This document shows positions 35,072-43,757 of a stretch of DNA of 64,000 nucleotides, one piece after another. Source of the stretch: Terrimesophilobacter sp044464485 (GTDB lineage Bacteria > Actinomycetota > Actinomycetes > Actinomycetales > Microbacteriaceae). Under the pieces are notes generated by a model. The model did not search any database. It was not told the DNA's origin and worked only from the letters and a program-made list of their open reading frames with translations. Position 1 is the stretch's first letter. Each line of letters starts with the position of its first letter. Where the stretch lies: assembly GCA_044464485.1 (NCBI GenBank), contig JBIQLG010000001.1, forward strand, positions 299,100-363,099. The letters are read 5' to 3'. Position numbers and translations under genes: made by a program.

Positions 35072-36786
35072 GCACTTCAGTGAAGAGCAACGAAGTACTC
35101 GAGATTGATGATCTCAATGTGACGTTCGCCACGGATGGCGGCGACGTTCACGCTGTCGAGGGCGTGAGCCTCTCGGTGCGGTCCGGCGAGGTTCTGGCAA
35201 TTGTTGGCGAGAGCGGCAGTGGCAAAACGGTTACTGCCAAGACCATCCTCGGTCTGTTGCCGGAAACAGCGACGACTTCGGGCGCGGTCCTGATCGGCGA
35301 CGACAACGTGATCTCCGTCTCGAAGGCGCGTTTGCGGCAAATCCGGGGCACGGGAGCGGCAATGGTTTTTCAGGAACCCTCGACTGCCCTGAATCCCGTG
35401 TACACGGTCGGCTGGCAAATTGCCGAGGGGCTGCGGGCGCACGGCAAATACACCAGATCGCAGGCCAGGGCGAAGGCGATCGAGTTCCTCACGCGCGTCG
35501 GAATTCCGGATGCCGAAAACCGCGTGGACTACTACCCGCATCAGTTTTCGGGCGGCCAGAAGCAGCGCATCGTCATCGCGATGGCGCTTGTGCTGGAACC
35601 GTCGATCATCGTGGCCGATGAACCGACAACCGCGCTGGACGTCACGGTCCAGGCGGAGATTCTCGATCTGCTGCGGCGGTGCCGGGATGAGTTCAACGCT
35701 GCGATCGTGCTCATCACCCACAATATGGGCGTCGTTGCCGACCTCGCGGACCGCGTTGCGGTCATGTATCACGGGAAGATCGTCGAAGAGGCGGATGCCG
35801 TGGACCTGTTCCACAACCCCAAGGACGAATACACGAAACGTCTTCTGGCGGCGGTGCCGTTCATCGGTGCGGGTACCGCGAAGACGAAGGAGCGCGCGAA
35901 CGCACGGGAAACCGCTGCTCCGCGTGAACCGGTAGTGATCGCCGAAGATCTGGTCATCGAGTATCCGGGTCGGCTTGGTCGTGGCGGATTCCGCGCCGTC
36001 GACGGGGTGAGTTTTCAGATCGCCGAACGCGAAGTGCTGGGACTCGTGGGGGAGAGTGGCTCCGGAAAAACGACGATCGGTCGCGCCATCGGCGGATTGA
36101 CAAAAGTCACGGGCGGCTCGCTCACGGTCCTCGGCCAGGAGATGCTGGGGGTTCGGGAACGCGATTTCCGGCCACTGCGCCACGACATCGGTTTCGTGTT
36201 CCAGGATCCGGCAACGAGTTTCAACCCGTTGCTCACGATCGCCGAGTGCGTCGCCGAGCCGCTCATCGTGCACGGCAAGGCGGGAGACGCGAGGACCGCC
36301 AGATCGCGCGTGGACGAATTGCTGGAAGCGGTTCAACTTCCGAAGAGCTTCGGTGATCGATATCCGCATGAGCTCAGTGGTGGCCAGCGACAGCGGGCAA
36401 GCCTCGCGCGCGGGATCGCGCTGCAGCCAAAACTGTTGATTGCCGACGAACCGACGAGTGCACTGGATGTCTCCGTGCAGGCCAAGGTGCTTGAGCTGTT
36501 TGCCGAACTTCAAAAGGAGTTTGGTTTTGCGGCGCTGTTCATCAGCCACGACCTGGCCGTCGTCGATCTGCTTGCCGACCGCATCGCCGTGCTCTTCAAA
36601 GGCAGGCTTGTCGAGGAAGGCACGGGGGACAAGGTCCTTGTTTCGCCGGAAGACCCTTACACTCAGCGGTTGCTGGCCTCGTTGCCCGTGCCGGATCCAA
36701 TTTTGCAGGCTACACGTCGCGAGGAACTCCATAGACTTCAAGGACTGGATGCCACCGGCATTCCCGCTACAGGAAGCAAAGTTTGA
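35068..36786 (+). CDS. Fused double ATP-binding protein (DppD-DppF type)
   Basis: Two complete ABC ATPase domains in one 572-residue chain. Domain 1 (about residues 9-255): Walker A GESGSGKT at 47-54, signature FSGGQKQRI, Walker B IIVADEP, H-loop THN. Domain 2 (about 290-545): Walker A GESGSGKTT near 327, signature LSGGQRQRA, Walker B LLIADEP, H-loop SHD. Both have OppD/F-type C-terminal tails (YTKRLLAAVPF, YTQRLLASLPVPDP). It should energise the two permeases alone, which makes the following third ATPase notable. Confidence 0.94.
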   Translation: MSTSVKSNEVLEIDDLNVTFATDGGDVHAVEGVSLSVRSGEVLAIVGESGSGKTVTAKTILGLLPETATTSGAVLIGDDNVISVSKARLRQIRGTGAAMVFQEPSTALNPVYTVGWQIAEGLRAHGKYTRSQARAKAIEFLTRVGIPDAENRVDYYPHQFSGGQKQRIVIAMALVLEPSIIVADEPTTALDVTVQAEILDLLRRCRDEFNAAIVLITHNMGVVADLADRVAVMYHGKIVEEADAVDLFHNPKDEYTKRLLAAVPFIGAGTAKTKERANARETAAPREPVVIAEDLVIEYPGRLGRGGFRAVDGVSFQIAEREVLGLVGESGSGKTTIGRAIGGLTKVTGGSLTVLGQEMLGVRERDFRPLRHDIGFVFQDPATSFNPLLTIAECVAEPLIVHGKAGDARTARSRVDELLEAVQLPKSFGDRYPHELSGGQRQRASLARGIALQPKLLIADEPTSALDVSVQAKVLELFAELQKEFGFAALFISHDLAVVDLLADRIAVLFKGRLVEEGTGDKVLVSPEDPYTQRLLASLPVPDPILQATRREELHRLQGLDATGIPATGSKV

Positions 36787-37604
36787 CTCAGACCGGAACT
36801 ATTGTCGTCGCCGACGATCTTTCTCTTCGGTATCCGTCCAGGGACGTCCGATCCAGATATGTCGCAGTCGATGGCGTCTCCTTCACTCTCGCGGAGGGTG
36901 AGATTCTTGGTGTCGTCGGCGAGTCGGGCTCAGGCAAGTCCACGCTCGCGGCGGCGTTGGCAGGATTCGCCGACGTGGGCACATCGGCGTCGGGTTCGCC
37001 CGTGATTTGCGGTGGCTCGCTTCGAGTTTTCGACACGGAGCTTCGCGGTATTAGCGCTCGGCGGCGAGACAGGCTGCAACTTTCCATCGGATATCTGGCG
37101 CAGGACGGCGCAGAACGTCTCGATGCGCGCCTGACCGTGGCAGAAAATGTGGCCGAACCCATATTTTCCCGAGACCGCAAATTCAGTTCGCGCGAGGCCG
37201 GAATGGCGGTCGCGACCCTCGTCGACGCGCTGAGGCTGCCGCTGGGTCTGATGTCGCGCTATCCCTACGAGTTGAGCAGCGGCCAGCGCCAGCGAGTTGC
37301 GGTGGCGAGGGCCCTGATTCTCGAACCTCGTCTGCTGGTGGCGGACGAACCCACGCGCGGCGTCGACGTTTCCGTTCGCTCCGGCACGCTGGAGATACTT
37401 CAGGAGCTTCGCCGGGAACGCGGATTTTCCGCCATCATCGTCAGCAGCGATTTGACGATTATCGAGCAACTTGCCGAGCGAGTGCTGGTACTGTGCGGCG
37501 GTCACGCCGTGGGGTTTGGCCCCATCAATGGGGTACTGTCTGAGCCTATTCATCCGTATTTGACGGCGCTAGCGGCCTCAAGATTCGATAAAGTCGGTGC
37601 ATGA
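36783..37604 (+). CDS. Third ABC ATP-binding protein with altered H-loop and D-loop
   Basis: Single ABC ATPase of 273 residues beginning at a TTG that overlaps the preceding stop (TTGA). Walker A GESGSGKST (46-54), a Q-loop-like YLAQDGAERL, signature LSSGQRQRV and Walker B LLVADEP are present. Two changes stand out: the H-loop His is replaced by Ser (VSSDL, Ser222, codon 37446-37448) and the D-loop region reads TRGVDVS instead of TSALDVS. In the family the H-loop His is needed for efficient hydrolysis, so this chain may be a regulatory or degenerate partner. The full reading frame and intact Walker motifs argue against a decaying gene. Confidence 0.87.
   Translation: MTQTGTIVVADDLSLRYPSRDVRSRYVAVDGVSFTLAEGEILGVVGESGSGKSTLAAALAGFADVGTSASGSPVICGGSLRVFDTELRGISARRRDRLQLSIGYLAQDGAERLDARLTVAENVAEPIFSRDRKFSSREAGMAVATLVDALRLPLGLMSRYPYELSSGQRQRVAVARALILEPRLLVADEPTRGVDVSVRSGTLEILQELRRERGFSAIIVSSDLTIIEQLAERVLVLCGGHAVGFGPINGVLSEPIHPYLTALAASRFDKVGA
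37589..37600 (+). promoter_or_regulatory. Probable internal -10 box for the dehydrogenase gene
   Basis: TAAAGT at 37589-37594 lies at the end of the third ATPase gene and six bases before the ATG at 37601, allowing separate leaderless transcription of the dehydrogenase and lactonase. Confidence 0.45.
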
Positions 37605-38605
37605 CATCGAGTGGGGGCTCGGTTCAGCACCGTTCCGTGCTGGCCACTCCGGCCGAAGGTGTGCCGAACGATCGGCGGCCACGGCCGGGCCCGATTGCTG
37701 TGCTCCCGGCACCCACGGACTTTTTCGTCGCCGCAATTGAGGAGGCGGGCGGCGACGTTCAACCGCTGTCCGAAGACACGCGAGGTCTGGTGTGGCTCTC
37801 CTACGACCGTGCCCACGAAATCGACGACGTGCTGAGCACGCATCCGAACATCGACTGGGTCCAGTTGCCGTGGGCAGGTGTCGACGCATTTTCCACTGCG
37901 CTGGCGAATCACGGCGGAGGCCGGCCAGTATGGACGAGCGCAAAGGGTGCGTATGCCGAGCCGGTGGCAGAACACGCGCTCATGTTGACGCTTGCACTGT
38001 TGCGTGACGTCCCGATGCGAGTAGTGGCCCGGTCCTGGGGCCCCAAGGTCGGTTCTTCGCTCTACGGCGCCACTGTCGTCATTGTCGGCGCCGGCGGAAT
38101 TGCCATCGAACTGATTCGTTTGCTCCGACCGTTTCGCGTGAATATCACGGTGGTGCGTCGCTCCTCTGACGCACTCGAGGGCGCCGACCGTACCGTGGCA
38201 TCCGAACATCTGCACGACGTTCTGCCGTCCGCTGACGTCGTGGTGATCGCCGCGGCGATGACGGACTCCACCACCGGTCTCATCTCTTCCGCGGAACTTG
38301 CCCTCATGAAGTCCACTGCCGTGCTCATCAACGTTGCCCGAGGCGGCCTCGTCGACACGGATGCGCTCACGAGAGCGCTTGCCGAGGGCAGAATCCGCGG
38401 TGCCGGACTCGACGTTACCGATCCGGAGCCGCTGCCGGACGGGCATCCGTTGTGGAACGAGCCTCGAGCGCTGATCACCCCCCACAGTGCCGACACGCCT
38501 GAAATGACAACGCCCTTGTTGGCGGAAAGGGTGAAGACTAACGTGCGAGCGTTCCTGAAGGACTCGAGATTTATTGGGCTAGTAGACCCGGAGGCAGGAT
38601 ATTGA
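37601..38605 (+). CDS. D-isomer specific 2-hydroxyacid dehydrogenase
   Basis: NAD(P)-dependent oxidoreductase of 334 residues. The Rossmann motif GAGGIAIEL (about residues 164-172) and the catalytic triad positions are visible: Arg in INVARGGLVD, the acidic residue in DVTDPEPLPDGHPLW and His in ITPHSAD. The substrate is unknown; the family acts on 2-hydroxy acids such as glycerate, glyoxylate or phosphoglycerate. ATG overlaps the ATPase stop (ATGA) and the end overlaps the lactonase (TTGA), so it belongs to the transport operon. Confidence 0.9.
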   Translation: MTSSGGSVQHRSVLATPAEGVPNDRRPRPGPIAVLPAPTDFFVAAIEEAGGDVQPLSEDTRGLVWLSYDRAHEIDDVLSTHPNIDWVQLPWAGVDAFSTALANHGGGRPVWTSAKGAYAEPVAEHALMLTLALLRDVPMRVVARSWGPKVGSSLYGATVVIVGAGGIAIELIRLLRPFRVNITVVRRSSDALEGADRTVASEHLHDVLPSADVVVIAAAMTDSTTGLISSAELALMKSTAVLINVARGGLVDTDALTRALAEGRIRGAGLDVTDPEPLPDGHPLWNEPRALITPHSADTPEMTTPLLAERVKTNVRAFLKDSRFIGLVDPEAGY

Positions 38606-39594
38606 CTCTCATGTGGGCGGGTTCGTATACCGCAACGATGGGCGGGTTTTCCCGGGGAATTTCGGCGGTCCGAGTGACCGAAAAGGGTCTGCAGTTCGCC
38701 GGCGTCAGCGCGGTCACGTCGTCTCCGTCGTTTCTCATCCACTCGCCGAGTGTGCCCGGCGTCATTTACGCCGTCGATGAGGCGAATGGCCGGGTCGAGG
38801 CGTTTCACCGCAAGAAGCAGTCGACCACCCTGTCGCCGATGGGCGGTCAGGCGACCTCGGGGACTCTCCCGTGCCACCTTGCTGCCACGCAACAGTGGCT
38901 GTATGCCGCAAACTACGGCACGGGCGGAGTGGATGTTTTTCCGCTCGCCGCGGACGGGACAATTGGTCCGCTGCAGCAAACTCTCACGTCGAGCGGCAAG
39001 GGGCCACGGCCCGAGCAGGACGGCCCGCACGCGCATTCGACTCTCGCCTTCGGCGATGTGGCGATCACGGCCGACCTGGGCACCGATCGTGTCGACATGT
39101 ACCGCTGGGTCGAGGGAACGATGGCGCACGAGGCGTCACTCGAGCTGCCGCCGGGAACGGGCCCGCGGGATCTCGCGGTCTCTCCGGTCGCGGGAAAAAT
39201 CTTTCTTCTCGGCGAGTTGGGCGGATCCGTCTTCGTTCTTGGTGGCGGTCGCAATCTCCAGATCATGAAGTCCGGCAGTTCGGGAGCAGCCCCCGGTGAC
39301 CACGCTGCCGGCCTCGTTGTGGATCCGACCGGGCGTTTTCTCTACACGACCATGCGGGGCTCAAACCGCCTCATAGCCATCGATGCCGATACGCTTCAGC
39401 CTTTTGCGGAACTGCCCAGTGGCGGGGACATCCCGCGCGGCATGTGCATTGTCGGCAACCTGCTTTTCGTTGCCAATCAAAGCTCGGGAACCCTCGCTGC
39501 TTTCCAGTTGGATGCGCAGACCGGAGTTCCGACGATGGTGGGGACTCCGCTGTTCATCGACACGCCGACCTGCCTGCTGCCCGACTTCTCCTAG
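38602..39594 (+). CDS. Lactonase family beta-propeller protein (6-phosphogluconolactonase-like)
   Basis: Seven-bladed propeller of the YbhE/Pgl type, 330 residues: WAGSYTATMGGFSRGI at the start, PCHLAATQQWLYAANYGTGG, DGPHAHSTLAFGDVAITADLG and GTGPRDLAVSP are characteristic. Members hydrolyse sugar lactones including 6-phosphogluconolactone, or related compounds. The TTG at 38602 overlaps the dehydrogenase stop; ATG at 38611 is an alternative. With the dehydrogenase it suggests catabolism of a lactone- or hydroxyacid-yielding substrate imported by the transporter. Confidence 0.88.
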   Translation: MTLMWAGSYTATMGGFSRGISAVRVTEKGLQFAGVSAVTSSPSFLIHSPSVPGVIYAVDEANGRVEAFHRKKQSTTLSPMGGQATSGTLPCHLAATQQWLYAANYGTGGVDVFPLAADGTIGPLQQTLTSSGKGPRPEQDGPHAHSTLAFGDVAITADLGTDRVDMYRWVEGTMAHEASLELPPGTGPRDLAVSPVAGKIFLLGELGGSVFVLGGGRNLQIMKSGSSGAAPGDHAAGLVVDPTGRFLYTTMRGSNRLIAIDADTLQPFAELPSGGDIPRGMCIVGNLLFVANQSSGTLAAFQLDAQTGVPTMVGTPLFIDTPTCLLPDFS

Positions 39595-39632
39595 TCCCGA
39601 TCGGTTGCGCCATCCGGAGTCGCAATCTTTGC

Positions 39633-39638
39633 TAAAGT
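39633..39638 (+). promoter_or_regulatory. Probable -10 box of the tRNA-Asn gene
   Basis: TAAAGT at 39633-39638 sits 18 bases upstream of the mature tRNA 5' end. No good -35 at standard spacing was seen. Confidence 0.4.
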
Positions 39639-39656
39639 GGCAAGCTGAATGTCCAA

Positions 39657-39729
39657 TCCTCGATAGCTCAATTGGCAGAGCAGCCGGCTGTTAACCGGCA
39701 GGTTCTTGGTTCGAGTCCAAGTCGGGGAG
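39657..39729 (+). tRNA. tRNA-Asn (GTT)
   Basis: A 73-base cloverleaf: acceptor arm TCCTCGA (39657-39663) pairing with TCGGGGA (39722-39728), discriminator G, D-loop with AGCTCAATTGGCAGAGCA, anticodon stem CCGGC..GCCGG-like with anticodon GTT at 39690-39692, and T-arm with TTCGAGT. CCA is not encoded. Confidence 0.96.
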
Positions 39730-39811
39730 CTTGTAGAAGAGTTGCATACCGGTGCTCCACTTCGCGATGGCGACCGTGTTGAATGGCGGACAATTCGGGG
39801 AAGTGTGGGCA

Positions 39812-40540
39812 ATGTCATCAGCGAGCCTGTCCGCGTCGGATGCTCTGGCTGTCCGAGCCGGGCTCGCTGTGGGGCTTTCGGCGGCCGCATACGGTATTTC
39901 GTATGGGGCTCTTGCGGTGGCGGCGGGCTTGGACGTGTGGCAAACGTGCATCATGAGCCTGCTGATGTTCACGGGAGGCTCGCAATTCGCGCTGATCGGC
40001 GTGCTCGCATCGGGCGGCGTCGCGGCGGGGCCGACGGCTATCGCCAGCGCGGCCATCCTCGGCATCCGTAACGGTATTTACGGTATTCGTATGGCGCCCA
40101 TCGTTGGCGGACCATGGTGGAAACGCATTGCTGCCGCGTGGGTGACCATCGATGAGACTACGGCAGTCGCCACGAACCAGGCGACGAAGCGCAGTCAGCG
40201 AATCGGGTTTTGGACCACCGCCGCTGCCACATTTGTCGGTTGGAACATCACGAGCCTCATCGGGGCCCTCATCGGGGACGCCCTCGGCGATCCGCGGTCG
40301 TGGGGGCTGGATGCGGCTGCCGCGGCCGCATTCATCGGCTTGCTGTGGCCGAGACTGCGGCAGCTTCAAACCGTGGCCGTCGCGAGCGCCGCCGCGGTCA
40401 TCGCCGTAGTGCTCACCCCGGTCTTGATTCCCGGACTGCCCGTGCTGGTTGCCGGGATCGTGGCAGTGCTCGTCGGAACTTTCAACTGGTTCGCGAATTC
40501 TGATTCTCCCCTCGTTCCGCTGGAGAGGGAGGGCGCATGA
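39812..40540 (+). CDS. azlC: AzlC family branched-chain amino acid exporter subunit
   Basis: Large subunit of an AzlCD-type exporter, 242 residues if started at ATG 39812; the open frame begins 60 bases earlier just after the tRNA, but this region is not AzlC-like. ALAVRAGLAVGLSAAAYGISYGALA, SLLMFTGGSQFALIG and the helix-rich remainder match the family, which exports branched-chain amino acids or analogues. ATGA overlap with azlD. Confidence 0.92.
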   Translation: MSSASLSASDALAVRAGLAVGLSAAAYGISYGALAVAAGLDVWQTCIMSLLMFTGGSQFALIGVLASGGVAAGPTAIASAAILGIRNGIYGIRMAPIVGGPWWKRIAAAWVTIDETTAVATNQATKRSQRIGFWTTAAATFVGWNITSLIGALIGDALGDPRSWGLDAAAAAAFIGLLWPRLRQLQTVAVASAAAVIAVVLTPVLIPGLPVLVAGIVAVLVGTFNWFANSDSPLVPLEREGA

Positions 40541-40848
40541 CTCTGTGGCTCATTGTCATCGTTGCCTCGCTGGCGTGCCTCGCCCTTAAATTGGCCGGAT
40601 ATCTGGTGCCGCCAACCCTCCTCGATAAACCGGCACCGTCCCGAGTCGCGAACCTACTGACCGTCGCGCTTCTCTCGGCGCTCGTCGCAGTACAGACTCT
40701 GGCCGCGGGAGCTTCCTTGCAGGTGGACGCGAGAGTTCCCGCGGTGCTCGTGGCCGTCGTGCTCTTTGCCCTGCGTGTGCCGTTTGTCGTGGTGGTAATT
40801 CTCGCGGCCGCCACCGCCGCGCTCATCCGACTCACCGGCTGGGGATGA
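40537..40848 (+). CDS. azlD: AzlD family transporter subunit
   Basis: Small partner of AzlC: 103 residues, four hydrophobic segments (MTLWLIVIVASLACLALKLAGYLVP split near residues 1-24, then LLTVALLSALVAVQTLAAG, and two C-terminal helices). The ATG overlaps azlC's stop. It converges with def. Confidence 0.92.
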   Translation: MTLWLIVIVASLACLALKLAGYLVPPTLLDKPAPSRVANLLTVALLSALVAVQTLAAGASLQVDARVPAVLVAVVLFALRVPFVVVVILAAATAALIRLTGWG

Positions 40849-40850
40849 CG

Positions 40851-41417
40851 TTATCCTTCCGGGTGGTCAACACCGGGAAGCCAGCTTTCGCCCGCCACGC
40901 CCCAGCCATTCTTTTTGATGGCCTTGCGCGCCGCGCGAGCGTGCTCATGGTCCAGTCGATCCACGTACAGGGTTCCGTCGAGGTGATCGAATTCGTGTTG
41001 AAAGATGCGCGCGAGCCAGCCTTCCGCCTTCAGCTCGAACGGTTTTCCGCGCTCGTCCACAGCGCGCAGAATGGCTAACTCTGCTCGGCGGAGCGGAAAA
41101 CGCTCACCGGGAACGGAGAGGCAACCTTCGGATTCGTTTTCTTCATCCGGCTCTCCCGTGGGCGGGGGAGATATCCACAGTTCCGGGTTGATGGCGGTGC
41201 CTCGGGAATGCGTTCCATTGTCATCCGTCCAGTCGAACACAAAAATGCGCAGAGGCGTTCCCACCTGCGGCGCCGCCAGCCCAACTCCGGGTGCTGCCTT
41301 CATCGTTTCCATCATGTCCGCAACCAGCGTACGGAGCGCGGAATCGAAGGTTGTCACGGGCGAGGCGGTCGTATGCAGCACCGGTTCGCCCGTGATGAGA
41401 ATGGGAAGTACGGCCAT
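40851..41417 (-). CDS. def: Peptide deformylase
   Basis: Metalloenzyme removing N-formyl from nascent proteins. The 188-residue protein carries all three motifs: GVGLAAPQVG (about residues 44-53), EGCLSVPG (about 95-102) and QHEFDHLDG (about 140-148). ATG 41417 gives the family N-terminus MAVLPILITGEPVLH; a longer frame upstream is not family-like. Its -10 box lies six bases upstream. Confidence 0.97.
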   Translation of the reverse strand: MAVLPILITGEPVLHTTASPVTTFDSALRTLVADMMETMKAAPGVGLAAPQVGTPLRIFVFDWTDDNGTHSRGTAINPELWISPPPTGEPDEENESEGCLSVPGERFPLRRAELAILRAVDERGKPFELKAEGWLARIFQHEFDHLDGTLYVDRLDHEHARAARKAIKKNGWGVAGESWLPGVDHPEG

Positions 41418-41429
41418 TCGATAAGAATA
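41418..41429 (-). promoter_or_regulatory. Probable -10 box of a leaderless def transcript
   Basis: On the minus strand TATTCT (41429-41424) precedes the def ATG by six bases (TATCGA). It diverges from the adjacent transporter promoter. Confidence 0.5.
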
Positions 41430-41445
41430 TCGTGGGCACAAACGG

Positions 41446-41457
41446 TAAAGTCGTGGG
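41446..41457 (+). promoter_or_regulatory. Probable -10 box of the leaderless DMT-transporter gene
   Basis: TAAAGT at 41446-41451, six-base spacer, GTG at 41458. It is only about 17 bases from the divergent def -10 box. Confidence 0.5.
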
Positions 41458-42381
41458 GTGCCACCTGACCTGAGTGATTTCACCGATCAGTTCGTGACGC
41501 TCACTCCGAACCAGTGGATCGGTATCCCTGTCGCAATCCTTGCCGCGGTTTTTCTTGCACTCGGCGCGCAGTTCCAGCATCGGGGAGTCGGTCGGGTCGA
41601 GGCAGACACGGGTGAGGTGGACACTTCCCCCGGGCTGAGCCCGAAGCAGCTTCTTCTGCTTCTGGCGAGGCCCTCATGGGTCATCGGAACCCTCATGCTC
41701 GGTCTCGCCGTAGTCCTGCAGCTTACGAGCCTCTATCTGGCGCCCATCATCGTCGTGCAGCCTCTCGGCGCTACCGCACTCGTCATCACCGCGGTGGTGA
41801 ATGCTCGTGTGTCCAAAGTTCCGCTGGACCGCAAATCCATTCAGGCCATAGCGTTTTGCGTGGGCGGGGTGGGAATTTTCGTCACGGTTGCTGCATTTAC
41901 GGCAAAATCGAGCCCCATCAGCGCGGCCCAACTCGGTGTGATTCTCGCCATCCTCGGGGTCATCACCATGGGTTTTTCCCTGGCGTTCGCGTTTCTCCGC
42001 GATCGCTTCAAAGCGATCGCCTTCATCCTGGGCGCCGGCGTGCTGTACGGGTTCGTTGCGACTCTCGCAAAAGTTGTGATCGACAGAGCGAAGACCGGTG
42101 ACTTCGAATGGCTCACCGTCACGTGCATCGTTGCTCTTCTCGCCGCGGCGATTCTGGGTGGCTATTTCGTTCAGAACGCCTACTCGTCGGGACCGCCAGA
42201 TCTGGTGATCGCCGGTTTGACGGTCGTGGATCCTCTTGTGGCCGTGACGATTGGAATTGTCGTGCTGCAGGAGGCTGCCGGTGCGCCGTGGTTTGCCGCG
42301 GTAGCGTATGTTGCGGCGGCAGGGCTGGCAATTTACGGGGTTTTCCAACTTGCGAAACACCATCCGCAGGCACAGCGATAG
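41458..42381 (+). CDS. DMT-superfamily (EamA-like) membrane transporter
   Basis: Polytopic membrane protein, 307 residues, with about nine hydrophobic segments starting at residues 20-38 (WIGIPVAILAAVFLALGAQF). An internal repeat of EamA type is suggested by IIVVQPLGATALVITAVVNA and LVIAGLTVVDPLVAVTIGIV, each near the end of a half. Members move metabolites or drugs; substrate unknown. Leaderless GTG start. Confidence 0.82.
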   Translation: MPPDLSDFTDQFVTLTPNQWIGIPVAILAAVFLALGAQFQHRGVGRVEADTGEVDTSPGLSPKQLLLLLARPSWVIGTLMLGLAVVLQLTSLYLAPIIVVQPLGATALVITAVVNARVSKVPLDRKSIQAIAFCVGGVGIFVTVAAFTAKSSPISAAQLGVILAILGVITMGFSLAFAFLRDRFKAIAFILGAGVLYGFVATLAKVVIDRAKTGDFEWLTVTCIVALLAAAILGGYFVQNAYSSGPPDLVIAGLTVVDPLVAVTIGIVVLQEAAGAPWFAAVAYVAAAGLAIYGVFQLAKHHPQAQR

Positions 42382-42421
42382 GCTGTTGGTTACGCCCAGA
42401 GCATGAGGGAACCCCTAAATT

Positions 42422-43660
42422 TTGTCTGACGCCAGCCACAGTTCATCGTGTGAAGAACCTGCGCCGCTTCGAGTGCTTCTCGGTGCCGACACGTTCGTTC
42501 CGGACGTCAATGGTGCTGCCAGCTTTACCTCCCGGCTGGCGGCAGGTCTCGTGGAGCGCGGCCATGAAGTCCACGTCGAGGCACCGGCGTTCGGCCCCAA
42601 GCATGGCCGATTCGTTGAGGAGCACGACGGCCAGAAGCTCATCGTTCACAGGGTCTATTCGTGGCGGTGGTTTCCGCACGACTGGCTGCGGTTCGTGCTT
42701 CCGTGGCGCAGTCAGGCCCACGCCGCGCGCATTCTGGACCAGGTGAAACCGGATGTTGTGCACATCCAGTCGCACATCGTGATCGGGCGTGGGCTTGCCA
42801 GGCAGGCGACGATCCGCGGCATCCGCGTGATAGCGACAAACCATTTCATGCCCGAAAACCTCATCCAGCACACGCTTCTGCCCAGATTCCTGCGCAAGAC
42901 GGCCATTCGCATCGCTTGGAAGGATGCGGCGAAAACGTACCATCTGTGCGAAGCGATAACGACACCTACCCGAAAGGGCGCCGAGTTTTTGGAGGCGGCG
43001 ACAGACCTTACGGGCGTGCACGCGATTTCCTGCGGAATCAACTCGAGCGAATACACGCCCAGTTTCGAGAAGAAGACCGAGAATCGAATTTTGTTTGTCG
43101 GGCGCGTGACCGGCGAAAAGCACATCGACGTGCTCATCAAGGCGGTGGCGAAGCTCGATCCGGTCCTTGATGCGAAGCTTGAAATTGTCGGCGGCGGCGA
43201 TCTCATGAACCACCTCAAGAAGCTCGCGGTGGATGTGGGGATTGCCGACCGCACGACGTTCACCGGGTATGTGTCGGATGACGAACTCAAAGCCGCATAC
43301 ACGCGGGCGACCGTGTTCGCTATTCCGTCCATCGCGGAACTGCAGAGCATCGCGACGATGGAGGCAATGTCGTCGGGACTTCCCGTGGTGGCGGCAAACG
43401 CCATGGCCCTGCCGCATCTCGTGCACCCCGGCGAGAACGGCTACCTTTTTGAACCAGAGGATGTCGACGAACTCGCGACGAAACTCACCTCGATACTCAC
43501 GGCGCCCGAGGCGGAGCTCAACCGGATGAAGCGCAACAGTTTGAAGCTCATCGCGCCACACGACATCCAACGCACACTGACAACCTTCGAGAGACTGTAT
43601 CGTGGTGAAGCGGTGGTCGACCCGGTCACCGAGGTGTCACTGGACGAGCAGGCTTCCTGA
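42422..43660 (+). CDS. Glycosyltransferase family 4 protein
   Basis: GT-B fold enzyme, 412 residues, TTG start with GAGGGA 11 bases upstream. N-terminal acceptor domain: LLGADTFVPDVNGAASF and KPDVVHIQSHIVIG. C-terminal donor domain: RILFVGRVTGEKHIDVLIKA, KLEIVGGGD and the E-x7-E motif in AELQSIATMEAMSSGLPVVA. Related actinobacterial enzymes glycosylate diacylglycerol or phosphatidylinositol; the acceptor here is not assignable. Cytoplasmic face of membrane likely. Confidence 0.9.
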   Translation: MSDASHSSSCEEPAPLRVLLGADTFVPDVNGAASFTSRLAAGLVERGHEVHVEAPAFGPKHGRFVEEHDGQKLIVHRVYSWRWFPHDWLRFVLPWRSQAHAARILDQVKPDVVHIQSHIVIGRGLARQATIRGIRVIATNHFMPENLIQHTLLPRFLRKTAIRIAWKDAAKTYHLCEAITTPTRKGAEFLEAATDLTGVHAISCGINSSEYTPSFEKKTENRILFVGRVTGEKHIDVLIKAVAKLDPVLDAKLEIVGGGDLMNHLKKLAVDVGIADRTTFTGYVSDDELKAAYTRATVFAIPSIAELQSIATMEAMSSGLPVVAANAMALPHLVHPGENGYLFEPEDVDELATKLTSILTAPEAELNRMKRNSLKLIAPHDIQRTLTTFERLYRGEAVVDPVTEVSLDEQAS

Positions 43661-43676
43661 TTCTCATCGGTGACGC

Positions 43677-43750
43677 GGGGCGGTAGCTCAGCTGGTTAGA
43701 GCAGCGGACTCATAATCCGTCGGTCACGGGTTCAAGTCCCGTCCGCCCTA
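43677..43750 (+). tRNA. tRNA-Met (CAT), probably elongator
   Basis: Acceptor arm GGGGCGG (43677-43683) pairs with CCGCCCT (43743-43749, one G-U), discriminator A. D-arm AGCTCAGCTGGTTAGAGC, anticodon stem CGGA..TCCG with CAT at 43711-43713, T-arm ACGGGTTCAAGTCCCGT. The first pair G-U and the lack of three G-C pairs before the anticodon argue against initiator tRNA. A lysidine-modified tRNA-Ile2 also has CAT and cannot be wholly excluded. Confidence 0.9.
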
Positions 43751-43757
43751 CACACGC

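Noticed and set aside
43677..43750. tRNA-Ile2 (CAT) as identity
   Set aside because: Body resembles actinobacterial elongator tRNA-Met (AGCGGACTCATAATCCG); not absolutely excluded.
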